Position numbers and translations under genes: made by a program. A DNA stretch of 64,000 nt, from NCBI GenBank assembly GCA_021209875.1, contig JAGYVD010000007.1, forward strand, positions 4,278,001 to 4,342,000. Reading direction: 5' to 3'. Under the pieces are notes generated by a model. The model did not search any database and was not told where the DNA came from. It worked only from the letters and a program-made list of their open reading frames with translations. Below are positions 1-12,171 of this stretch, one piece after another (position 1 is the first letter of the stretch; every line of letters begins with the position of its first letter). The DNA is from Rosellinia necatrix (taxonomy: Eukaryota > Ascomycota > Sordariomycetes > Xylariales > Xylariaceae).

Positions 1-273
1 TGCAGGTCAAATCAGTCGACGTAACCCCCAAAACAACGGGGCGGCAGCGCTTTTGAGAAACGATCTCATCTCTCGCGCCTTAGTATTTAGACCGTTGGCC
101 GGCGGCATACAGAGGCGTTTTCCCTGGGAAGAAAGATGGTATCTCCGACTTGTTGTGCTCCTAGCGAAGCGGGAAGCAGAAGATATAGCCGCCATTGCTC
201 CCCATCTCCCTATCCCTTCACCTACCCTGACCGACGCCTGCATATATCTACCCATGACAACCGCGCCATCATC

Positions 274-1818
274 ATGGCAGATCGAGAGGACTCAGACCAA
301 CCCCGGAAGCGGATCGCTGTCGCGGTAAGAGAGAAACGCCCTTCCCACGTTGACACCCACCCGCCCCTTTTCTCCGACCCGTGTTATTGGTTCCCCCATG
401 GACTAGACTGACTCGGCAACGACGTGAAGTGTGGACGATGCCGCAAGCGAAAGATCCGGTGCAGTGGAGACCCGGGCAACGGAGGCCCTTGCTCCAACTG
501 TAAGAACGCGGCCTACGAGCCGTGTCTATTCCTACGGGTACGAGATGCCTAAATGCCTACTACACCTTACGTCCAACCGAACTCCCCTTCATTCATCGCG
601 GGATATGCCAACCCCAGTTCCTGACTCGAAATGTTCGTCTAGGTCTCGTCGACGGAAACCCCCCTAAAGGACACGAGCGACTACACCTACAACCTCGACG
701 CGGCGCGAAATTACGCGCACCAGGCTCGCGGCCCCGTTTCACCGTTGAGTCCCCTGCCGCAATATGCCCATGACATCGTGGCCGGAGATGGCTTGAGCTC
801 GTATCGCCAAAGCCCATACCCCTATGGTAGCAAAGGCTACTATCCAACCATGTCAGGATGGGCCAGTGCGTATCAGGATGATGGCAGTGTCGATTACGGC
901 TTGAACTACTCATCATACCAAATAATAAACCAGGAGCCCACTCCGATGGTGTCTGGATATGGCCCATATCCCAGTGGCCGGAAGTCAGTCTACGTTGATC
1001 CGGAGACAACATCATACCCATACGGCAACCTCGTGCACCGGCCAGCCGTGAACAGCGAAGGCCAGGGCTTCTCCCTGTCGAGCATAGCAGCATCTCTCCC
1101 CAGCCCGTCAGATAGACTGCATTCCAGCGTCAACAGGACGCTGACGGGCACATCCACGTACCGGGGCGACGGGCTGCAGGCAGCATACGCCAACGCGAAA
1201 ACCACGTCGGCCAACGCCATGTCCGACGTAGCATACAGCACCCTGCAGCCAGCGTTCGAGACGCCCTACCCGACGACCAGCGCGCTCGCCTCGGCCATAG
1301 CCCACCGCGCGACCGCCCACGCCGACGCCACCTACCCCACGGGCGCCTCGACGGCGGCGGACCAACTATACGCGTCGGCCGACCCATCGATCCGGCCGGG
1401 CGAGGACGGCGGCGCGGGGCTCAGCTATGTTTATGGAGACGGCAAGCTGGGCGGCGGCGGTGGCGGCGGCGGCGGTGGCGGCTCGAGACGGGACTCTCAT
1501 TCGAGCGGCGGCGGCGGCATGAATTCGGGCTCCCTCCTGGCTAACGGCCAGGTCTATGTCCCGGAATCACACTCCGCCCACCACCCGGCGCCCCATACCT
1601 ACGTGATCCCGGGAGCGCCCTCGACCTCGCAGGGACGGGCTGTCATCGACGGGGAGGCGGCGGCAGGGGGCGCGACGGCAGGTGGCGTCGCAACCGCTGC
1701 CGCCGCTGCTTCTGGCGGTGCCGTCGGCCGTGGCAGCAGCGGCGGTGGTGGTGGCAGCGGATCCTCACATCGAGCAGCGGACAGCCACCGTCGATCTGCG
1801 GGTAGCCTGCGCGGATAG
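274..1818 (+). CDS. Zn(II)2Cys6 fungal-type transcription factor
   Basis: Three exons: 274-324, 430-537 and 643-1818, giving 444 residues. Both introns are 105 nt with GTAAGA and GTACGA donors, and each has a CTGAC branch point before its AG. The N-terminus (RKRIAVA) runs across intron 1 into a binuclear zinc cluster at residues 18-49, with spacing C-x2-C-x6-C-x9-C-x2-C-x7-C and a basic RKRKIR stretch. Such clusters bind DNA with two zinc ions and act in the nucleus. The rest is Tyr/Ser/Pro-rich and disordered-looking. A run of 12 glycines lies near 1450-1482, with more Gly/Ser/Ala low complexity before the stop. No fungal-specific middle homology domain is evident. A continuous reading frame across both splice junctions supports the model. 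Target genes cannot be inferred; nothing ties it to the distant terpene genes. Confidence 0.85.
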
Positions 1819-2340
1819 TCCCCCCCCGGCTCCCTCTCTCTCCTCGCTACTCTCTATCTCTCTTGCCCCCCCTTCGCGGAGAGAAGAATAAAAAGGGGGG
1901 GTAGGGGAGGAGGGGGGGTGTAGAGGCATAAAAATCCCCCGTCTGTTGGGTTTCCCTCGCCTGGACCACCCCGTCCCCCCGTCTCCCTGTCGACCACGTA
2001 TTCATGGACGAAGTGGCAGCCTGTCGTGTGACCTGTTCCCGCGGAGAGAGAGAGAGAGAGAGAGGAAGGAAAGGGGGGAAGGGGTCTGTATGGCGGATGC
2101 CGCACGTTGCGTTACGCCCGCGTTCGTTTGTACACCCCCCAAGTCCGGGTAGAATGCCCCCTCCCCCCTTCCCCCTTCCCCCTTGCCCCCTTTCCTCAAT
2201 GGCTGGATGTAATAACCACCGACAGCCCCAACGCTAGCAACCCAGTATCGGTCCTTCATGGTCGCCGCGTACCCCCCTACCCCTACACTCTTTTGGTCGA
2301 TGACATGCAGTTACTTGCCTATGCACTATACCCCTACCCT

Positions 2341-2371
2341 ACTCTCTGTACTTTTCTCTCTCTCTCTCCCT

Positions 2372-2409
<38 letters not shown>
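2341..2409. repeat. CT/TC microsatellite
   Basis: Nearly uninterrupted CT dinucleotides and CCCT units, ending in a pure (CT)n run of about 15 units. It lies in the spacer after the zinc-cluster gene. A shorter GA run is at about 2,043-2,064. Confidence 0.9.
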
Positions 2410-2411
<2 letters not shown>

Positions 2412-3959
2412 CTCTCTTCCCCCCTCCCTCCCTATCGTTCTTACTCTTCCGGTCCCGCTCTAATTTAACCCCTCTTCTCCCTCTCTCGCCGCCTCCCCCC
2501 TCCCGGGCCACATTTTTAATATATTGTCCCCATACCGTTCCGTTCTCTCGGGTCCTCGACCGCGGCCTGGCGCATTCCACTTTGTTACCCAGCACGACTT
2601 CTGCCGCCTGTCCCGTAGGTAGCGCGTCGGCTCGTTGGTCTGCCGCTGTGGACCGACATGGACATGATGGACAGGGCTTTTTCGAAGCAACCAACCCATC
2701 TGTCTCGCGACGTATCGGGTCTACCTGTTTTTCTTTCGCAAAACTACCGTCGCACCGTGTACCGCATATGAACTCACTGTGCCAATCTTCCTTTTTATTT
2801 TTATTTTTATCTTTTATCATTTTTTAGAGGGAATACATTGGTTGGAAGGGGAAGGGCGAGGCAGGGGTCGATATCGCCATCCGATGATGAAAGCTTGGGG
2901 GCGCCCCTCTCGTAACCCCCTTTCCCGAGACAACTCTTATTCGAAAACCAAGGAAATCGAAGGAAGAGCCTGGTCTAACCAATACGCCGGCCCTTCGGCC
3001 TCGCCCGAGTTGCTGCCTGCCTTGGTAAATGGGGGGAGTGAACATCGGGCGCTCCCGCACACGTGTCTGTCCGCATACACGAGGCGGACAGTCCTTGGCG
3101 CCAGACCAAACAGACTTCCTTCACGAGTGATCTTGTCTCGTCTGGGTTGGTCCCGAGTGTTTTCCTCCTCTTGCGACCCCCTCTTGGTTCCCTGCCACCG
3201 TTCTTGTTCCTCCCATGACACACAAAAATTAATCACAAGACCCGGATAGGACAGTAATGGTTTCCCTGGTCGGTTCGCAGGCCATCCAGACGGGCCCCCC
3301 CGAAACGTCCATTACTTAGCTTATACATCGATGCACACGACACGATACGGACGGGCATGAGCAGTCTGTCTGTCTGTTCGTTAGTCAACACGGCGTATTA
3401 ATTCATTTTGGGACAAGATAGGGAAAGAAAAAAAAAAGAATAGTCCCCCCTTCTTTCTGTGCGTTGTTGGTTGTTTGTCTGCCGTTTGTTTATTCTTGTC
3501 ATTATTATTTACACTGTCTCGGTCAGAACAAAAGTCTGTATGCCATGATCAACCGTCAGCGGGCTAATCTATCTTCACTTCACCCCTTCTCTCTCTCCCC
3601 CCCCCTTTACACTTTTGACTCTGGATGTTGACGGTTACAAACGGCAGCGGGTGGTAATTTGGTACGGGGTTCCGTAGCATATGTATGTAAGTTTGCTACC
3701 TTGGGGGGGGGGGGACTTAGTACGGGACAGAGGGACGTACAGGGTATGGTATGCACCACGGGCGAGAGAGACTCAAGGGGTCAGACGGGTGCTCTCATAA
3801 AGAGACGATTGTGATTGTAGGTCACCCTATTTAAAAGTATGCCGCACCAAGTACATTTACAGAGGTTGGGTTTATCATTGGGAGATGATAAACCGGTGTG
3901 CAAATTAATTTAATTTTTGGCTTAACATGAGCCTAGAAGGCAAAGACACCAGTTTTGGT

Positions 3960-4160
3960 GATGACATGACCTACCTATAGGTATCGGTATCTTAGTTGAT
4001 ACCTAACTAACTACCTAGGTAGGTACCTGGACAGACAGACTGTATATACTTGGGTACCCGCTCTGGCTTAGCCATAGTTACATGATTGCATGTGGCTTAG
4101 CTAGAGCTAGATAGTACATACCTAGGTACGTTACCTAGGTACCTATCTAGGTAACTTAGT
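3960..4160. repeat. Cluster of CCTAGGTA palindromic repeats
   Basis: Many overlapping copies of TAGGTA, TACCTA and CCTAGG, for example around 4,010-4,030 and 4,120-4,155. They form imperfect palindromes. Similar motifs recur sparsely near 11,660-11,700 and 14,540-14,610, so they are a dispersed intergenic motif in this genome rather than a unique site. Confidence 0.7.
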
Positions 4161-4379
4161 CCCCATAACGAAGTTCTAGCCAATCAATACCCATGACCCA
4201 GGTCAGTATCCAATGGCCAATTGATTCACAGCATCGGCAACTCTGGAGCAACCACGCCCTCTTCTTATTCATTATTCATACCTACTTACATCTCGCCGTC
4301 TCGAGCATCCTCGTCAACACCCTGCCCCGAAACCCCCAACGCAACAGCAGAAGCAGCCGCAGCAGAGGCAGCCGCAGCC

Positions 4380-4934
4380 ATGGGCCACACTAGCACCTCT
4401 TCCGAGGGCCTCGTCAGTACGTACAGCACACCCATGAAAACCACCTTGGACGACCGGAACCCCCACCACGGGGAACGAAACCCCGTCGTCGTCTCCATGT
4501 CATTTCCCCGTGGTCTTTCCCCCCGTGGTCTTCCCCCCCGTCGTCGTATGGCACAAGGCAGACCATGAAGCTGACCATGTTCCGTTGCAACCCGTTCAGA
4601 GGCCACTCGCGAAGAGATGCGCGATGCCAAGCTCCCCATCGCCTACCGCGACAGCTGTGCGAACCTCCTGATCCCCCTCAACCGATGCCGCGTCGACACC
4701 TACTACATGCCGTGGAAGTGCGAGGTTCGTCAACCCCAGCTCAGCTCCGCTCGGTTGTGGTCCCGGGCCCCCCGATCCTGATCCGGGCTGAGGAAGTCCC
4801 CCTGCCCGCACTGACTTCCGCGAACGCAGGACGAGCGACATAGCTACGAGAAGTGCCAGTACGTCGAATTCAAGAAGCGCGTCGCTAAGATGGATGAGCT
4901 CCGGGCTTCCAAGGACGGCGCGAGGAGCAATTGA
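4380..4934 (+). CDS. NADH:ubiquinone oxidoreductase B18 subunit (NDUFB7 family)
   Basis: Three exons: 4380-4416, 4600-4724 and 4830-4934, giving 88 residues. Introns have GTACGT and GTTCGT donors and CTGAC-type branch points. The protein has the twin CX9C signature of this accessory complex I subunit: Cys-x9-Cys in the DSC...NRC segment, and again in WKC...EKC. The second pair spans the last splice junction. The motif MPWKCEDERHSYEKCQY is highly characteristic of the family. Twin CX9C proteins are oxidised and retained in the mitochondrial intermembrane space, and B18 sits on that face of the membrane arm. The protein begins Met-Gly, as in mammalian B18, which is N-myristoylated; myristoylation here is an inference. 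Length is slightly short but normal for fungi. No gene symbol is assigned because names differ between species. Confidence 0.93.
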
Positions 4935-5679
4935 CCGGTGACCAATGAATTACGCATAAAAAGAAAAGGGGAAAAAAAAAAAAAACCGACGAAGGGGGTG
5001 GGATGAGCCGGGCAAAAAATCACGCACGTGGGACACTGGCAAAGAAGAAGAAGAAGGAGGAGAGAGGTGGGGCCCTCCCTTTTGTCATCTGTGCCGTTCA
5101 ATAGAATCCTTGCGTCACACCCGGCCGATGTTTCCGTGTCGAGCCCGGTTCCGGTTCCGGTCCCGGCTCACACCACCTGCGAGAAGTCAGATTAATGGAT
5201 GCAAAAATAAAACTAAAACGCTGTATGTACATATGTACTGCTATATACCCTGCTTGTTTAGAGAGAACCCGTCCGTCTATATGGTATTTCCATCCGTCCT
5301 CTCTATCCGTTCGTTCATCCATCAAATACCCGAATACTAAAAACTACTATTTGCTGTCGGAGCTACTTCTTTTCACTATAGTCTGATGTGACGATGCGGT
5401 AACATGATATGCGGTAACACCGCCGCTAGTATTTGCATTCATGAAATAAAAGGGGACAAGAAACAAAAGTGGGAATATTCATACCAATAATAATATGAAT
5501 CTGTTATACCTTATGAAATGACACACAGCATCCAGTTCAAGGAAAATCGGATTAGGAAATGTGATTGGTTTACCCAGTCGGACAATAACAATAGCTGGAC
5601 ATTAACATACCCACCATATAGAGAAACCAATCCTTATTGGGACGCACATATACATTCACATAGGGATGGGGATAAAGAG

Positions 5680-5759
<80 letters not shown>

Positions 5760-5996
5760 GTGAGTTATAGCGGGAGATATGATAGGCGCACGTTAATTGA
5801 TGGGCATAGATTTAATACATTACGTTCGGCTCCTATCCTTAAAGGACCTTAAGAGTAACCACTATTTCAGCACTAACTTATCCATCTTGCTACCGTGCCG
5901 GCAGGCATGGGGTTGCTACAGAGGAAAAAAGGTGAGCTGAGCAAACGAGGTGCAGCCCGATTCATTCCTAACCGCCTTTGGCCCTGTCGATTCTCC
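4935..5996. other. Convergent intergenic region with GA microsatellite
   Basis: Spacer between two genes that converge on it, so it should hold the 3' ends of both. No gene is supported. The main visible feature is a long GA dinucleotide tract. Confidence 0.6.
5683..5756. repeat. GA dinucleotide microsatellite
   Basis: An essentially pure (GA)n tract of more than 70 bases. It is long enough to be length-variable between strains and prone to assembly error. Confidence 0.95.
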
Positions 5997-8900
5997 CTAG
6001 ATAGCCGGGCGCCTCGCTTTGCGAGGCCCTCGTTTCTTTACCCATCCATCACCTCTTGGTAGTCCGGCCGGCTTGGGGGAGTAGGTGGCATCGACAGCGT
6101 CGTCGGCATAGTTCTCAGTATAAATGGGTTCCGAGTCGGACGAGAGCTCCAACACCTGCGTGCCGGGCGGGAGGCTAAACCTCTTCGACCGCCTCCCCCT
6201 GGGCGGCGGGGATATATCGTCTCGGGCCCGCGGTAGAAACTGCGATGAGCTCTCCCGCTTTACGTCGAGGCTACTGGTTGCGGGTAGCCATGATTCATTA
6301 TCGCTTGTCTTATCTAACTGCTCGTCAAGCTTGCGCATAGCTTCGTCATATTTCGCATCTGGGGCAAATTTAGACATTTTCAGTTGTGAGGGAGTAGGCG
6401 ACGTCTGTGTTCTCGCTTGGCTCTGTGTGCTATGAGAAGTAACGGCCGTGCACCAAAGTGGACTGAGCGAGGAGAGCGATGAGGTAGGTGACAGTATCGG
6501 TTTTGGAGGCTGGCCTAGAATATCATTTTTGCTCCCATTATCACTCTGATCAGGGGTCACGGTTCGGTGGACGGGACCGGGGGTTGACGGGCTACGCAGC
6601 GGTGAGTGGTTGGTCTGTTCAGTGTCTCGAATTTGTTCGTCAATATCGTCAATGGCGTCAAATGGGTCTGGCGTTCCATCATCGGCGTCCATGGTATAGT
6701 CGGGTTGCCGCCCGCATGGGGCACTGCTGGTCGAAGGGAGAAAGCCTGCCCGGCGTAGCACTGCCCCCGGGGTACCGGAAATGACGTCGCTTTCGAAACC
6801 CCCGTCGGTACGCAGCTGGGAAGATATGGCGGCCGGTAGAGGCATGGAACTCGAAGTATTCGGCCGCGGCGATTCGGTTCGTCCTATGCTGAACAAGCGG
6901 GACCAATGATGGGTGGGTGAATTATTGCTGACCGCTTGACTAGTAGTTTCATAAAGTTGGCGCGAAGGGCTGCTAATCTGAGAAACGTCGGACATGGCCG
7001 AGTTAGTTTCTTGTTGGCTTTGCCCGGCTTGGTGGGATATTGAATTACTTGCGACCTGAACCTCAACAGTACAACCTTGGCGTCTCTGTTCTGGTGGGGT
7101 GTTCGGGTTAGGAATGCTGCTAATGTTCCCCTCGCTGGTAGGCTGGACCGACTCGGGACTAGCTGCTGTTGACTGGTTGTCTATCGAGGCTGGTTCTTGC
7201 TCGCTGGGGACGACCGGTGCGATGAGTCCAGGGTGATTCTCGACGCTGGGATCTATTTCATCTGACTCTATCGAGGTGATACAGTGAGAAGTAGGGTCAA
7301 AGGTAACGACGGTCGGGTCTAGAGGCTGTTGTAGGATCCTCGGGTCTTGCATTTCAGCCTAAAGCGCTTATATTAGTAAAAAAGCGCATGGATACTGTCA
7401 AAACAACTCCCAGGCCTGCGCCATATCATGAGACAAGTCTGGCTGGCTTTTGAACCCCTATCCCCTTCGTAGGACTTATAGGATAAATGTTGGATAGGGG
7501 CACCTACCCAAGGTATTTTCCGGTACCCTTCATCCGCACTAGTGTCGTCCCCATGGTCATCGTCTTCGCCCAAGTCCGGTGCTTCAAACTTATCGTATAT
7601 TCGTTCACCTGTTTTGTCGTCGTAGCGCTTTTCATTTCTATCAAGATGACGATCCCTCCTTGCCAGACAAACATCAAGCGCCGCGGCACCATCATCAACA
7701 GCAGCTATAATGGCGGTAACCCTGGAAAGCTGAGGTTGCCAACTTGTGGCGGAGGAGCATGACCATTTCTGCCAGGTAATCACCATGCCCACTTGAGCTT
7801 CCCCGGGTCGGAGAGTGGAAAGTGCCGAGAGGTCTACACAACGCTTGAGTCAACATGAATGGCCTTAGGAGAGGAAGGATGTAATGTTGGGACCTGTGGC
7901 GGCAACTAATAGTCGAGGTGCACTTTGATACCCTTCTACTTATATATCGATATACTAGATGCTCCTATGCGGGGAAATAGGAAATTAGTAGACAAGCATA
8001 CCTGCGGGTAGGGAGGGCAAATCGTCGAGGTCCGTAACCTGACTAGTGCTATTTGCCAGGTCATTATTCTGACCACCATCTTGGCTTTCCAAATCGTCGT
8101 AGTGAAGCGTAACGACATCTATCTCGTTCGCAGCTATATTGGCTTCATTGTGATGACCATAGTACCCACCACTTGTCCCTTCGTATGGGCGTCGGCGTTT
8201 CCTATTCTTACCCAGGCTACTATCGTCTTCATAGAAGTGGGATTGGTTCCGTTGTGCTCGCTTGCTTTGACCACCGCGTTTATTCTTCTTCCAGGCTGCC
8301 TGGATTTGCTGCCGCGGATCCCATCTCTGCTGAAACGGAAACGGCGCGGGCGAGAGCTGTATACTATCATCACAACACTCCACAGCTCGATAATTGATTT
8401 TGAGCTTCCAGCTCTCCAAATCCTGCGGGTTGTCCATAGGTGTGGCCTTGCCCCGTGGCGAGTGAGTTTGGACGAGGAGTTGTCGGTCTGCGGGCTGTTT
8501 AATATCAGCCCGCAATTTATCACGTAATTTGTCTTCGTCTTCCCTATTCCTTGGAGTACGCAGACCGAGCGCTCCGAAGACTAGGCGGCGGCCTGCCCCC
8601 AGGTCGATGCGGCGTCGTTTTTGGCCTGAGGACTCCTCTTCAGGATCGGGTAACAATTCATTAGTTGTTTCGACGTCTTCGTCTCTTTCTTGCCTTGGGA
8701 TATCGGCCCCTGCATCTTTCCGCTTTCGTTTAATACTGCTTATCTCTGTGTGGCTATCATCAAGCGTAATCTCCCCTGAGAGCCCAACTTCGACTCCGCC
8801 AGCTGCGATAGCATCCAGTAGCGCCTTCCGCCGAGCTTCGAAAAGGGCGGTTTCGTCACTAATACTATGCCTGTCTTCAGCGGGAATGTTATCTGTCGTA

Positions 8901-11016
8901 GCAGTCTCATTATGCTGGGTATCGGGTTCTTGTATTCCCTTCTTAGCCTGTTTAGCCGCCCTGCGGCGAGCGTTACGACGCCTAGTGCTTTCCTTTCCAG
9001 TCCCCGGAGCGACTGGAATAGGCGCCATGCCTACCTGCGTCGCCTTAAGAGAAGAGCGGGGCTGCGGCATGGGCCGCACCACTGTGACAGTTTCGGCGGA
9101 AGTTGCCTCGCTTTCTTCTTCCGAGTCCGAGCTTGAATCATCACTATCGGATGTATCATCCGAAGACTCACTAGACTCGTTGGGTTCCTTGTTTGCAGTT
9201 GTTGGACCAATAGAATCGGCACTCTTAGAGGGATACTCTTCGGGGCCACTGTCACTCTCATTGTCACTCTCACTATCGCTCGTCTCGTTGCTACTGGCGG
9301 GGCTTGATGGGGAATGGCCACGGTTACCCGTTGATGTTTCGGGCCTTTCATTTGAGTCACTGCCACTCGCAGGGCCTGAATCTGAATCTGAACCCGAATC
9401 TGAACTCGAATCCGAATCCGAACTACCAGAGCCTGCAGCGCCGGACTGATTCGATGAATCTTCATCTGAGGAATCTTCATCCGACAAGCCTCCCTCACTT
9501 GTCCCGTCAGACTCCTCATCGCTTGTACTCGAACTGGAACTGCTTCCACTGCTTGAAGTATCATCTTCCTCTACCGGATCTTCTGTAAGGGCTTTAAGGG
9601 TTGCAGATGTAGCCTCGCTGGCGCCGTTGATTTTGCCGCCGTCAAAGGAGGCGGAGATCTCCGCCATATGAGTTAGTCCCTTCCCAGATGTGATGGTGCC
9701 TGGGGGGAAGCCGGCGTGGTCTGGAAACGCCAGGTTAGTAGTTGCTCAATAAAGGCAACATACAAAGGGGAGAAGAAAGAAGTTCACCGACCGTATTTCC
9801 GCCAAAGAATCGGGTTATGCTCATCGGCCTCATCGTTATCGGAGCCTTCGACATCTGATTGCCCTGGCGGGCTTCGCTTCCTTTTACCGTGATTCCCAGC
9901 ATTTCGGAAAGGGGAAGCCGAATGGGTTACCGCTGAGTGCTGTGCTTGTGCATCTACACCTCGTTTGCCACTCCCCGGTTTCCATGCGAGGAGGGCCTCC
10001 TCTGTCGTCTGGGCGCTGAACCCATCACAGAGAACTCTATACGTTATTTTAAGATTTCCGTCCGCGGCTGCTAGCACCTTTTCACACATGCCTATCGGTG
10101 CTGTCGGGAATGCGGTGCGTAGAGCGGTCAGTTTATCCAGAGTGTCGAGGCTTATTGTCCCTGCACCGGGGGGATCTTGGCCTCCCAGTATCGCATTTTC
10201 GCGGACCAAGTCGCGTGCCTCTTCGTCGAGTTCTTCTCTGATTACCCTTTCGCTGGCGTCTCTGTTGTCTTCGGCAATACCGTCACCAGCTTCCTCTTCA
10301 TCGTCTCCTTCTCCGAGCGACGCATTACTCGGGCTGCTTGGCTCATCCTCGATAGCGAAATCGGGATCATCAACGTCGGAGTCTGTATTGTCTAAGCAAC
10401 CCGGCGGTCGGATATGAAGTGGCGTACGCCCAGCCCCTTGCGTCTCGCCGTTGGTGAGCATGAGAACAGATGAATCTGAATCTGACCCTAGCCACTGGTC
10501 GGATTCCGCACCATCTTCTTTCGGAGAGGTGAGTCTAGCTCGTTTCCGCGGGGGGATATAAACAGGAGGACGACCAGAAGGTGCCCTCAGAAGAGGTCGA
10601 CCGAAGGGGGCACCATCGATCAAGTGTCTCCCGTCGGAAGAAATCTGGTCGCGGCCACCGATGCGTCGGCGGCGGTGATCGTCTCGCTCGAGAGCCCGGA
10701 TGCTACGATAGTCAGTTCCGGGGACGAACGATGTAGGGTTGGACTCTTCTCACAAGACTCGGTCATCCGGCCTCAGCACGTTTCGAACTAATTGGTAGTG
10801 CAGGCATTCGAAGTCGGCGCCATCATTGTCATGCAGCTCTACCGTGTAGTCCTCAAGCCCCCATTCATCGCTCTCGAGAGGGACGTGGCTGTTCAGTTGC
10901 TCAAGGAGCTTCGAAATAGTGGGATTGCTATCAAGGTTCACATGCCACATGAGTCGGAGCTCTGGGAGCTCGTTGCGGCGCACGACGAGCCGCAGGCGCA
11001 TGTCCTGCTCGGCCAT
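5997..11016 (-). CDS. Large coilin-like protein (N-terminal ubiquitin-like fold, C-terminal Tudor-like segment)
   Basis: Five exons on the minus strand: 11016-10754, 10702-9792, 9720-8002, 7833-7508 and 7358-5997, giving 1,526 residues. All four introns have GT..AG ends and the reading phase is kept throughout. Residues 1-92 start MAEQDMRLRLVVRR and look like the coilin N-terminal self-association domain, ending in a vLRpDDrVFIR-type strand. A K/R-rich patch (PPRKRAR) follows near 138-144. Residues about 278-314 resemble a CUE/UBA helix bundle (AFP...GN...YRVL). A very long Ser/Asp/Glu-rich region fills much of exon 3. Around 973-1030 a compact segment with GMVITWQKW and CLARRDR resembles the atypical Tudor domain of coilin. 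The C-terminal about 450 residues are Ser/Pro-rich with basic patches. I believe this matches a conserved fungal family known by an uncharacterised N-terminal domain (DUF7357). The coilin link is inference from architecture. Likely nuclear. Confidence 0.75.
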
Positions 11017-12171
11017 GTTGAGGGCGGCACTGGCGCCGTCGGCGGGCGCTCGTCGGATGGGTTCGGGTAGAAAGGCAGCAGCGGCACAAAGCTAATCGGG
11101 AGGGGAAAAGTGAGTCGTGTGAAGATGGATGTTTGAGAGTAGTGGGTGGTCGGTCCGTAGAGGTACTAACTAGAGGATGAGGGATGGGGGTATTAGGCGT
11201 GGAGGTGATGTGATGGCGGGCTGAAATTAAACTGTAAATTCTAAATGATCTGGAAAATAGAATGGTAAAGAAGAAGGTGGAGGTTTGCAAGGAGAGTAAC
11301 CGGCGAGCACGGTTATGACTAAGTGATTAACCGAGTTCCGGACATGGCATTGGGGAGGGTTTGACGCCGTCGGTTTGGTGCCGTCGCGGTATTGAAGAAG
11401 GAGGGCGAGAGAAGAGCGTGTAAATTGGAAGCTCTCAAGCAGCCTAACTACTTAATTACTTAAGTAACCATATTGCATGTAGCTAAGCTTTATTGGGTAA
11501 GGTGACGGTTAATTATGCATATGCACATCGCCCCCAGTTGTTGCCGTTGGGCCCTAAATTGGAGGGACAGAGGGGAGAAGGCGGGGTGAGAAGTCGAGAG
11601 AGCCAAAGCCAGTGAGTGCATAAATATTTAAAAATTAGGGTTTTAAAAGGTAGGTTAGGTGATAGGCGCCTGCCTAGTAGGTAGATAGGTATCCAAGTAC
11701 AGGGGCACCTACGGCAGACCTCTCAACTCACCCAGAGGTGGTTACCAAGCAGCCAAAAAAGTCCCCAACGATTCCACGTCTGCCTTTGGTTGGGCCTAAC
11801 AAAATCTGGCAGTGGAGAAGAGATAACTCGGAGATTCATAGTTAGCGTATCATCTACTTAAGGTGAATCTAACCACAGATGTATAAATACGATATAACTA
11901 TATATATATATAAAACTATATATAATGCTGAATCGGAAAGTGGTGTAGAGTCTATGTCAATGATGTATCTTGAGGCAAACCACCCAGTAAAAGCACCGAT
12001 ATCGCGACCGCTTGTTTTGCCTTCTTTGGATGCCCATGCTCATGCTCATGCTTATGCTGAGACTCGTTCGAAATTTATGTACCCGATGCCCAGAACGCCG
12101 CTCCACCCCCGGAATCTCTGCCTACATAAAAATGAGAAAGGTGCTGGTTTTTTGCAAATGCTGGTCTCGCT
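11017..12171. other. Intergenic region upstream of the coilin-like gene
   Basis: This 1.15-kb spacer should hold the promoter of the coilin-like gene and the 3' end of RIB1. It contains AT-rich stretches (about 11,880-11,925) and scattered TAGGTA motifs. No coding region is supported; a 98-codon open frame at 11,879-12,175 lacks family resemblance. Confidence 0.55.

Larger units (their letters stand above)
1819..4379. other. Intergenic region with low-complexity tracts
   Basis: I see no convincing gene in this 2.6-kb stretch. It holds C-rich and CT/GA-rich sequence just after the transcription factor stop, which may be its 3' UTR. It also has homopolymer runs and, from about 3,960 to 4,160, a cluster of CCTAGGTA-type palindromes. 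The short open frames here are low-complexity and lack coding character. Confidence 0.6.

Noticed and set aside
8529..9449. 306-codon plus-strand frame rich in Ser/Leu
   Set aside because: It is the antisense shadow of the Ser/Asp-rich exon 3 of the coilin-like gene, whose frame is supported by splice sites on both sides.
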